A DNA stretch of 64,000 nt from Amycolatopsis tolypomycina (GTDB lineage Bacteria > Actinomycetota > Actinomycetes > Mycobacteriales > Pseudonocardiaceae), in contig NZ_FNSO01000004.1 of assembly GCF_900105945.1 (NCBI RefSeq), positions 5,332,001 to 5,396,000 on the forward strand, given 5' to 3'. Positions 1-6,621 of the stretch are shown here, one piece after another. The position numbers and the translations under genes were made by a program. Positions within the stretch are counted from its first letter, which is position 1. Each line of letters opens with the position of its first letter. Below the pieces are notes generated by a model. That model saw only the letters and a program-made list of their open reading frames with translations, made no database searches and was not told where the DNA came from.

Positions 1-37
1 CGCTATCCTCCCCTCGACGAGTGATCAGGGAGGGCGT

Positions 38-1015
38 GTGGCCACCATCAGCGACGTCGCGGCGAGAGCCGGGGTCTCCACGGCGACCGTGTCGCGCGCG
101 CTCAACGGCAAGTCCACTGTGGACCCGGCGCTGGCCGCTCGGGTGCAGGAGGCCGCCGCCGAGCTGGGGTACCACCCGAACGGGTTGGCGCGGAACCTCC
201 GCCGTCAGGAAACCGCCGTCCTCGCGCTGATCATCTCCGACGTCGAAAACCCGTTCTTCACGGCCATCGCGCGGGGCGTCGAGGACCTCGCGCAGCGGTC
301 CGGGTACTCGGTGGTGCTCTGCAACTCCGACGAAAACGAGGACAAGGAGCGGCGCTACATCGAGGTCGCGCTGCAGGAGCGGGTCGCCGGCGTGGTGCTG
401 TCGCCCACCGGCCGGTCGACGAACGTCGAGGGCCTGCGCCGCCAGGGCACGCCGCTGGTGGCGGTCGACCGGCCACTGCAGGCGGCGGAAGGCGACCAGG
501 TGCTGGTCGACACGCGGCACGCGGCCGCCGAAGCGACGCGGCACCTGCTCGACGGCGGCTACCGGCGCGTCGGCTGCCTCACCGGCCCCGAAAAGGTCCG
601 CACGGCCGAAGACCGCCTGGCGGGCTACGCCGACGTCGTCGGCGAGGACAACGTCCTGTTCCGGCGGTCGGAGTACCGCGCCGAGGGCGCCCGGCTGGCC
701 GCGTTGGAGCTGCTCGACGAGCCGTCGCCGCCGGACGCGCTGCTCGTCGCGAACAGCACGATGGCGATCGGGGTGCTGGAGGCCCTGTCCGCCCGCGGCC
801 TGCGCCCCGGCCGCGACGTGGGCATCGTTTCGTTCGACGACGCACCGTGGACGACGTTGATCGACCCGCCCCTGACGGTGGTCGCCCAGCCGGCGTACGA
901 GGTCGGCCGGGTGGCGGCGCAGCTCTTGCTGGCCCGCATCACGGACAGCAGCCGCGACACGACCACGACGACGCTCGAAGCCCGGTTGATCGTGCGGAAG
1001 AGCTCCCGCCGCTGA
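38..1015 (+). CDS. LacI family transcriptional regulator
   Basis: This is a 325-residue DNA-binding repressor/activator of the LacI/GalR family. The N-terminal helix-turn-helix (about residues 3-23, TISDVAARAGVSTATVSRAL) is followed by a hinge helix ending in LARNLR. A periplasmic-binding-protein-like sugar-sensing domain (about 60-325) comes next, with the usual NPFF and FDDAPW landmarks. The GTG start is supported by an AGGGAGGG ribosome binding site a few bases upstream. Such proteins normally control sugar uptake or catabolism, but no sugar genes lie downstream here, so the regulon is probably to the left of the window. The effector cannot be told from sequence. Confidence 0.95.
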   Translation: MATISDVAARAGVSTATVSRALNGKSTVDPALAARVQEAAAELGYHPNGLARNLRRQETAVLALIISDVENPFFTAIARGVEDLAQRSGYSVVLCNSDENEDKERRYIEVALQERVAGVVLSPTGRSTNVEGLRRQGTPLVAVDRPLQAAEGDQVLVDTRHAAAEATRHLLDGGYRRVGCLTGPEKVRTAEDRLAGYADVVGEDNVLFRRSEYRAEGARLAALELLDEPSPPDALLVANSTMAIGVLEALSARGLRPGRDVGIVSFDDAPWTTLIDPPLTVVAQPAYEVGRVAAQLLLARITDSSRDTTTTTLEARLIVRKSSRR

Positions 1016-1038
1016 CACCCAGAGGGCCTGTCGCCGGT

Positions 1039-1093
1039 GTCATGAACGACTCTTTCATGACGTCGGACGTCGTGAACGACCCTTTCATGACGT
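1039..1093. repeat. Two copies of an ATGAACGACTCTTTCATGA-type short repeat
   Basis: Two near-identical units lie about 32 bases apart: GTCATGAACGACTCTTTCAT followed by GACGT (1039-1063), and CGTGAACGACCCTTTCATGA followed by CGT (1071-1093). Each can fold on itself through an ATGAA/TTCAT stem. From memory, Amycolatopsis genomes carry many such units between genes, and they produce spurious MNDSFMT/MKESFMT peptides when annotated. The function is unknown; they behave like a dispersed intergenic palindrome family. Confidence 0.7.
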
Positions 1094-1122
1094 TCGAACC
1101 CGCTGACACCGAGACGGCGAGC

Positions 1123-1165
1123 GACGTGCCCAGGGGCCGGCTCGTGCCGGGCCCCCAGGCACGTC
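1123..1165 (+). terminator. Hairpin downstream of the LacI gene, probable terminator
   Basis: The outer arms GACGTGCC and GGCACGTC are perfectly complementary. They enclose a GC-rich inner stem (GGGGCCGGC with GCCGGGCCCC, one base bulged) around a TCGT loop. No U-tract follows, as is common for high-GC actinomycete terminators. Confidence 0.55.
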
Positions 1166-1462
1166 CCACCCCCTGTGTCCCCCAGCACCGGCGCCGGAAC
1201 GCCGGGGACCCGTGAGCACGGAGCGGAAATCGTTTACTCATCCCGGAACCTAGGTTGCCCACCCCGCAGTGTCAAGCCGAGCACCCGAGCCGGGCGCGGG
1301 CTGGACAAGCTCGCCCGTTCCAGGGAAACTGACCGGAAGTTGCCTACTCAACGTGTTGGATGATGTGCCCTGAGTGTCGATCTCTGGTGAATTCACCCAC
1401 AGACAGGGCAAGAAAGCGCACGAACCCGCACATCCGCGCTGTTTCGGGTTAACCTGAGGCAC

Positions 1463-2044
1463 ATGTCTGTAGCGCTGGAGAACATCCTCGCCAAGGCGGG
1501 CCTGAAGGTCGACGCGAATGAGTTCCTCACTCTCGTCGAAGACGCCGCACGCAGACTGTCCCCACCGAATCCGGATCCCTCGCACTACTTCTCCGCCGAT
1601 CAGCGGGCCGCGCTCACCGACGTCGGCCTGGACCTGTCGCCGCGCAAAGAAGGCGAACCCGACTTCAGGGCTCGCACCGTCGCCGCCCATGCCGTGCTCG
1701 CCGAAGGCGCGCTCAGCGTCAACGAAGCGGCCAAGGCCCTCGGGGTCGACGACAGCCGGATCCGGCATCGCCTCAAGGAAGGGCGGCTCACCGGCTGGAA
1801 GGACGGCGGGTGGCGGCTCCCCGCCTGGCAGTTCGCCGGCTCGGGGGTGCTGCCCGGCCTCGAAGTCGTCCTCAAAGCCCTGCCCGACGACCAGCCCGCG
1901 CTCGTCGTCGCCGCCTTCATGAGCACTCCGCAGGCCGATCTCGTCATCAACGACCAGCCCGCGACCCCGCGCCAATGGCTCCTCTCCGGTGGTGACCCGG
2001 ACCACGTCGCCCGCCTCATCGCCACGCTCGGCACTCCGCTCTAG
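1463..2044 (+). CDS. Xre/MbcA-like antitoxin with excisionase-type HTH, partner of the RES toxin
   Basis: A 193-residue protein just upstream of a RES-domain gene. A helix-turn-helix at about residues 88-125 (SVNEAAKALGVDDSRIRHRL...) resembles excisionase/MerR-type DNA-binding segments. The C-terminal region ends in PRQWLLSGGDPDHVARLIA, which resembles the toxin-binding segment of RES-associated antitoxins. By family knowledge it would neutralise the toxin by blocking its NAD-binding cleft and repress the operon. The ATG follows a short AACCTGAGGCAC leader. Only 51 bases separate it from the toxin gene, consistent with one transcript. Assignment as antitoxin rests on gene order plus these C-terminal features. 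Confidence 0.75.
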   Translation: MSVALENILAKAGLKVDANEFLTLVEDAARRLSPPNPDPSHYFSADQRAALTDVGLDLSPRKEGEPDFRARTVAAHAVLAEGALSVNEAAKALGVDDSRIRHRLKEGRLTGWKDGGWRLPAWQFAGSGVLPGLEVVLKALPDDQPALVVAAFMSTPQADLVINDQPATPRQWLLSGGDPDHVARLIATLGTPL

Positions 2045-2095
2045 GCTGGACCCTCCCGAGCAAGATCACCGACAAGGACGGACCATCCCCGACCC

Positions 2096-2752
2096 ATGGC
2101 CCGGCTTCCGCTGCCGCCCGCCCGATCCGTCCTGGTCCGGCAGCTGAACCGCGCCGACGACGTGGTGACGGTCCAGCCCGCGACCAGGCTCGTGCGGATC
2201 TTCACCGCGCACGGCAGACACCCCCAGCAGTGGAACTCGTTCCGCTACACCGGCCCGCTCCCGCACGGCCGGTTCGACCAGCAGACGCCCGGCCGGGGCG
2301 GCGCGCCGGTCACCGATCCCGCGAACGGCGTCCTCTACTTCGGCCTCACCGTGCGCACGTCGGTGGCCGAGGTCTTCCAGACCAGCTCGACGGTCGACCG
2401 CCGCACCCGCGGTCCCCGGCTGGTCGTCGTCCGCCCGACGCGCACCCTGCGCCTGCTCGACCTGACCGGCCTCTGGCCGACCCGCGTGGGCGCGTCGCAG
2501 GAGATCTCCAGCGGGCCGAAGAAACTCACGCAGGCGTGGGCCCGCGCGATCCGCGGGGCGTTCAGCGACCTCGACGGCCTCTGGTACCGCTCGTCGATGG
2601 ACTCCGGCGACCCCGCGATCTGCCTGTGGGACCCGCCGGCGGGCGCCGCGCTGCCCATCGCGCCGGACGTGCTGCTGCCGCTGGACCACCCCGGCCTCGA
2701 CGTCCCGCTCGGCCGGGTCTGCGAAGAGCTCAACTACACGCTGCTGAACTGA
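2096..2752 (+). CDS. RES domain toxin (predicted NAD+-degrading)
   Basis: A 218-residue RES-domain protein. The three namesake regions are visible: an early Arg in VRIFTAHGRHPQQWNSFRY, a Glu in LYFGLTVRTSVAEVFQ, and a Ser in the LWYRSSMDSGDPAICLW block. RES toxins such as MbcT and ParT have an ADP-ribosyltransferase-like fold and phosphorolyse or hydrolyse NAD+, or modify targets with ADP-ribose. The protein acts in the cytoplasm and would be held silent by the upstream antitoxin. It overlaps the convergent HAD gene by 19 bases at its 3' end. No truncation or frameshift is seen, so the pair looks intact. Confidence 0.88.
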   Translation: MARLPLPPARSVLVRQLNRADDVVTVQPATRLVRIFTAHGRHPQQWNSFRYTGPLPHGRFDQQTPGRGGAPVTDPANGVLYFGLTVRTSVAEVFQTSSTVDRRTRGPRLVVVRPTRTLRLLDLTGLWPTRVGASQEISSGPKKLTQAWARAIRGAFSDLDGLWYRSSMDSGDPAICLWDPPAGAALPIAPDVLLPLDHPGLDVPLGRVCEELNYTLLN

Positions 2753-3369
2753 GCCTCGAGCACCGGAATGACCGCCCGCAGGTCCGGGCCGTCGACCGCG
2801 TGGGTCGCGACGGCGCGGGCGGCCGGCGTCGCGTTGAAGGCGATGCTGACCCCGACGGCGGCGAAGAGCGGCAGGTCGGACCGGCTGTCCCCGATCGCGG
2901 CGCACCGCTCCGGCGCAAACCCCTGTGCCAGCGCGAAGTCGCGCTTGCCGTACTCGTCGAAGTGCTCGGCGACGCCGCCGGTGTAGCGCCCGCCGACGGC
3001 TTCGGGCACCGGCCCGCAGTAGGCCGCGAACCCGAACCGGCCGGCGAGCAGGCGGCCCACCGGCGTCCACGCGAGCGTCGTCAGGATCGGGCGCAGGTCG
3101 TGCTCACGGCACCACGTCACGGTCTCGGCGATGCCGTCGACCAGCGGCAACGTCGCCAGGCGGGCCAGGATCTCCGCCTCGGTGTGCCCCGCCCAGCCGC
3201 GCGCGTCGATGATCGACGCCTCCTGGTTGGTCATCGTCCCCGCGACGTACGCCTCCTCGGCCGCGACGAGCTCGGCCTCGTGCCCCAGCGCCGCGGCCAC
3301 CCACGCGCACGAGCTGGTGCCCGGCACGAGGGTGCCGTCGACGTCGAAGCAGACCAGCCCGCGCGTCAC
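2734..3369 (-). CDS. HAD family hydrolase (HAD-IB, phosphoserine-phosphatase-like)
   Basis: A 211-residue haloacid-dehalogenase-type phosphatase. Motif I is FDVDGTLVPG near the N-terminus, motif II is ILTTLAW, the motif III Lys is probably in GKRDFAL, and motif IV is GDSRSDLPLF. The layout and length fit subclass IB, related to phosphoserine phosphatases; the substrate is unknown. The GTG start overlaps the stop of the upstream S9 peptidase gene as GTGA, so the two are probably translationally coupled. An apparent longer frame running upstream is only a shadow of the peptidase gene. Confidence 0.88.
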   Translation of the reverse strand: MTRGLVCFDVDGTLVPGTSSCAWVAAALGHEAELVAAEEAYVAGTMTNQEASIIDARGWAGHTEAEILARLATLPLVDGIAETVTWCREHDLRPILTTLAWTPVGRLLAGRFGFAAYCGPVPEAVGGRYTGGVAEHFDEYGKRDFALAQGFAPERCAAIGDSRSDLPLFAAVGVSIAFNATPAARAVATHAVDGPDLRAVIPVLEAQFSSV

Positions 3370-5315
3370 AGGTGCCGGGCCCACCACTCGAGGACCGCCT
3401 CGAAGCGCTGGACGCGGTGCCGCGGCCGGCCCGAGCGGCTCAGCTCGTGGCCCTCGCCCGGGAACAGCAGCATCTCCGCCGGTGCGCCCGCGCGGCGCAG
3501 GGCCACGAACATCCGCTGCGCCTGCTCCAGCGGACAGCGCCAGTCCTGCTCCGAGTGCACCACCGCGAACGGGATCTTGATCTTCTCGGCGTGGTGGAGC
3601 GGCGACCGGTCGCGCTGCACCTCCGGTGAAGAACCGATGTAGGCGTCGACGAAGAAGTAGCCGATGTCCGAGCTGCCGACCATCGAGTCCCACGCGTTGA
3701 CCGCGCGCTCGCTCCACGCGGCCTTGAAGCGCTCGCCGTGGTGCGCCGCCAGCCAGCTCGTCATGAACCCGCCGTACGACCCGCCCATGATGCCGACGCG
3801 GGAGGCGTCCAGGTCCGGCCGCTCCAGTGCCTTGTCGAGCAGCGCCAGGACGTCGTCGACGTCGACCGTGCCGAAGCCGTGCGTGATCGCGTGGCCGTGC
3901 GCCTGCCCGTAGCCCGACGACCCGCGCGGGTTGCCGACCACCACCGCGTAGCCCGCCGACGCGTACACCTGCGCCTCGTCGAACAGCGCCCACTCCTGCT
4001 GGGTGAACGGGCCGCCGTGCACCACGCGCAGCACCGGGTGCGGGCCCTCGCCCTCGGGCAGCACCAGCCAGCCGTGCACCGGGTAGCCGTCCGGCGCGGT
4101 GGTCTCCAGCTCGATCATCGGCCGGATGCCCTTGTCCCGCAACGGCTGCGAGTAGTCCGTCAGCACCCGCGGTGCGCCGTCGCCGAGCAGCACGACCTCG
4201 CCCGCGGTCGACGGCGTCGCGACCACCGCCGCCAGCACCGAGCCGTCCAGCGTGAACGACCGGACCGCGGCCTGGTCCGCGTAGACCACCGCGAGGTCGG
4301 CCAGCGGCGCCTCGACGGCGTCGACCGCGACCGCGCGCAGTTCCACCGCACCGCGGTGGCGGACGGCCACCAGGACGTCGTCCCCGCGCGGGACCGGCGG
4401 GCCCGCCGCGGCTTCGCAGTCCACCGTCTCGGCGTCGGTGAGCCGCCGGGCCTTCACCGGGCCGGCGCCGAACTCTGGCGTGGCCGCGTACAGCCCGGTG
4501 GGCGTGGCTTCGTGGTGCTCCGCGAAGGACTGCCCGAAGTAGAACAGGGTGCCGTCGGCGCCGAACGCCGGCCGCTCCGAGTAGCCCTCGGCGCGCACGA
4601 GCACCTCGGGCTCGCCGCCCTCGGCGGAGATCGCGCAGACGTCGCGGAAGTCGCTCTCGGCCGCGCCCCAGTCCGGCGGCGCGGTGAAGACCACGCGCGT
4701 GCCGTCCGGCGTCCACACCGGGTGGGCCGCGTCGAATTCGGCACCGGTCAGCGGCTCGAGGCCGGCCGGCTCGGCGGTGTCGGTGGTGTCGGTGACGAAC
4801 AGCCGCTGCATGCGGTCGCGCACGAAGCCGACGTCGTCGAGCCGGTAGTCCATGCGCGTGATCCGGCGCGGCACTTCGGCGGCCGGCTCCGGCGTCTCGC
4901 CGTCGGCGTCCGGCGTGCCGTAGCGGCCGGCCTCGGGCACGCGGGCGGTGAACGCGATCCGCCGCGAATCCGGCGCCCACACCGGTTCGCCGGCCCCGAG
5001 GGGCAGCGACGTCAGGCGCCGGGCTTCGCCGCCGTCGGCCGGCATGACGTGCAGCTGCGGGCTGCCGTCCGCGCCGGTGCCCTCCCCCGCGCGGAGGAAC
5101 GCCACCCAGCGCCCGTCCGGGGAGATCGCCGGGGCGGAGTCGCGCGGACCGTGGGTCCACGCGGCCTCGCCGCCGCCGTCGAGCGCCACGCGCCGCACCG
5201 CGCCGTGCGTGGCGTTCGCCGTCAGGTCAGGTCTCTTCAGCGCCGTGAGCAGCAGGTTCCCACGCAGGGCGGGACGGCCGGGGACGACGAGGTGTTCGAT
5301 GTCGGCAGGACGCAC
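3366..5315 (-). CDS. S9 family serine peptidase (acylaminoacyl/dipeptidyl peptidase type)
   Basis: A 649-residue prolyl-oligopeptidase-family enzyme. The first two thirds carry WD40-like beta-propeller repeats (ISPDGRWVAFLR, WAPDSRRIAF, WTPDGTRVVF). The last ~240 residues form the alpha/beta-hydrolase domain with nucleophile motif GGSYGGFMTSW near residue 510, Asp in HSEQDWRCPLEQ and His in GEGHELSRSGR. No signal peptide is visible, so it is probably a cytoplasmic enzyme trimming short or N-acylated peptides. It forms a two-gene operon with the downstream HAD phosphatase through a 4-base overlap. Confidence 0.93.
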   Translation of the reverse strand: MRPADIEHLVVPGRPALRGNLLLTALKRPDLTANATHGAVRRVALDGGGEAAWTHGPRDSAPAISPDGRWVAFLRAGEGTGADGSPQLHVMPADGGEARRLTSLPLGAGEPVWAPDSRRIAFTARVPEAGRYGTPDADGETPEPAAEVPRRITRMDYRLDDVGFVRDRMQRLFVTDTTDTAEPAGLEPLTGAEFDAAHPVWTPDGTRVVFTAPPDWGAAESDFRDVCAISAEGGEPEVLVRAEGYSERPAFGADGTLFYFGQSFAEHHEATPTGLYAATPEFGAGPVKARRLTDAETVDCEAAAGPPVPRGDDVLVAVRHRGAVELRAVAVDAVEAPLADLAVVYADQAAVRSFTLDGSVLAAVVATPSTAGEVVLLGDGAPRVLTDYSQPLRDKGIRPMIELETTAPDGYPVHGWLVLPEGEGPHPVLRVVHGGPFTQQEWALFDEAQVYASAGYAVVVGNPRGSSGYGQAHGHAITHGFGTVDVDDVLALLDKALERPDLDASRVGIMGGSYGGFMTSWLAAHHGERFKAAWSERAVNAWDSMVGSSDIGYFFVDAYIGSSPEVQRDRSPLHHAEKIKIPFAVVHSEQDWRCPLEQAQRMFVALRRAGAPAEMLLFPGEGHELSRSGRPRHRVQRFEAVLEWWARHL

Positions 5316-5354
5316 GTCCCGACCGTACCCGAAATCCTTAGCGGTGCGAACGAG

Positions 5355-6317
5355 TTACGCGGCGACCTGCTTGCGCTCCTCGCGCCGCGCCTTGGCCAGG
5401 CTGGCCACCGTGGTCACGGTGAGCACGACGACGATCACGCCGAGGGACACCCAGTTGTTGATGTCCAGCCAGTCCGGCACGACGTGGTACTCGTGCAGCG
5501 CGTGCAGGAACAGCTTCGCGCCGATGAAGGCGAGGATGACCGCGAGGCCGTAGCTGAGGTAGACCAGCTTCGTCACCAGGCCGCCGAGCAGGAAGTACAG
5601 CTGCCGCAGGCCCATCAGCGCGAACGCGTTGGCGGTGAAGACGAGGAACGCCTCCTGCGTGATGCCGAAGATCGCCGGGATCGAGTCGACCGCGAACAGC
5701 AGGTCGGCCGAGCCGATGGCCACGATGACCAGCAGCATCGGCGTGATCATCCGCTTGCCGTTCTGCTTCACCGTGTACTTGTGGCCGTGGTAGTCGTCGG
5801 TCACCGGGAAGAACCGGCGGACCTGCCGGGTGACGGCGTTCTCGTGGTACTCCTCGTCCTCGCCCTTGCCGCGGAGCATGCTGATCGCCGTCCAGATCAG
5901 GACCGCGCCGAACAGGAAGAACACCCAGACGAACTGCGCGATCAGCGCGGCGCCGATGGCGATGAAGACGCTCCGCATGGCGAGCGCGAGCAGGATGCCG
6001 ACCAGCAGCACGCGGTGCTGGTGGATGGCGGGCACCTTGAACGAGCTCATGATGATCATGAAGATGAACAGGTTGTCGACGCTCAGCGAGTACTCGGTGA
6101 TGTACCCGGTGAAGAACTCGACACCCGGGTCGTGGCCGGCGAAGACCCACACGCCGATGCCGAAGACGATCGCGCACGAGACGTAGAAGATGACCCAGCG
6201 AGCCGCTTCCCCCGTGGTCACTTCGTGCGGCTTGCGATCGACGATGACCAGGTCAAGCGCGATCAGCGCGAGCAGGCCACCGATCGTGGCGATCCACAGC
6301 CACAGGGGGACAGTCAT
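5355..6317 (-). CDS. TerC family integral membrane protein (Mn-responsive exporter type)
   Basis: A 320-residue TerC/Alx-like protein with about seven to nine hydrophobic helices. Family motifs are ALDLVIVDRKPHEV near the N-terminus, EYSLSVDNLFIFM, and FAVDSIPAIFGITQEAFLVF; the conserved acidic residues sit within membrane segments. The start ATG at 6317 has a CCGGAGG ribosome binding site about 9 bases upstream; a longer frame upstream only reads through the leader. TerC relatives (Alx, MeeY/MeeF type) are implicated in manganese efflux and in metallation of secreted enzymes. The Mn-type riboswitch in the leader supports a manganese role here. Confidence 0.93.
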   Translation of the reverse strand: MTVPLWLWIATIGGLLALIALDLVIVDRKPHEVTTGEAARWVIFYVSCAIVFGIGVWVFAGHDPGVEFFTGYITEYSLSVDNLFIFMIIMSSFKVPAIHQHRVLLVGILLALAMRSVFIAIGAALIAQFVWVFFLFGAVLIWTAISMLRGKGEDEEYHENAVTRQVRRFFPVTDDYHGHKYTVKQNGKRMITPMLLVIVAIGSADLLFAVDSIPAIFGITQEAFLVFTANAFALMGLRQLYFLLGGLVTKLVYLSYGLAVILAFIGAKLFLHALHEYHVVPDWLDINNWVSLGVIVVVLTVTTVASLAKARREERKQVAA

Positions 6318-6326
6318 GGAACCAGA

Positions 6327-6460
6327 ACCTCCGGATAGTGCGCAGCAGCAACTAACCGGAGGTCTCTTCCGCCGGTGGAACCACCGGCCGACGGTGCCGG
6401 GGGCGCAGGGCCACCGTGCTGACGACACCGCCGCGAAGGAATACTCCCCTCACAGCCGCT
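6327..6460 (-). promoter_or_regulatory. yybP-ykoY (manganese) riboswitch in the terC leader
   Basis: Read on the minus strand, the leader contains the hallmark L1 segment AGGGGAGTATTCC. Helical segments follow, including the CCGGTGGTTCCACCGG hairpin, and then the closing GGAAGAGACCT segment, as in yybP-ykoY aptamers. The aptamer 3' strand carries ACCTCCGG (+ coordinates 6356-6363), exactly complementary to the terC Shine-Dalgarno CCGGAGGT (6327-6334). Without ligand this would hide the ribosome binding site; Mn2+-stabilised aptamer folding would free it. The family is established; this switch mechanism is inferred from pairing. Confidence 0.85.
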
Positions 6461-6621
6461 CCAGTGTGCAGGTTCCCCCCGCCGGAACGCCAGCCGAGAT
6501 CGCCTACGTCACCAGGTTGGTCGTGTAATTCCGGTCACTTCGGTCCACCAGGCGGTCCGGAACGTGTGATCACTGTGAGTTCCGGAGGACACTCTCAGGA
6601 AACTTCACCTACGGTCACGTC

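Larger units (their letters stand above)
1016..1462. other. Intergenic region with short repeats and a hairpin
   Basis: About 450 bases without a credible gene between the LacI gene and the RES/Xre pair. It holds two ATGAACGA...TTTCATGA repeat copies and a long GC-rich hairpin, both listed separately. The remainder (about 1170-1460) has no convincing frame. The short frames crossing it lack coding bias and ribosome binding sites. Confidence 0.6.

Noticed and set aside
2734..5160. An 808-residue minus-strand frame that would fuse an unknown N-terminus to the HAD phosphatase
   Set aside because: Only the last 211 residues are the phosphatase; the rest is a shadow of the S9 peptidase gene. The GTG at 3,369 is the proper start.
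3738..6338. An 866-residue plus-strand open frame opposite the S9 peptidase and terC
   Set aside because: It is the antisense of two well-supported genes, is Arg/Val/His-rich with no domain, and owes its length to the GC-rich codon pattern.
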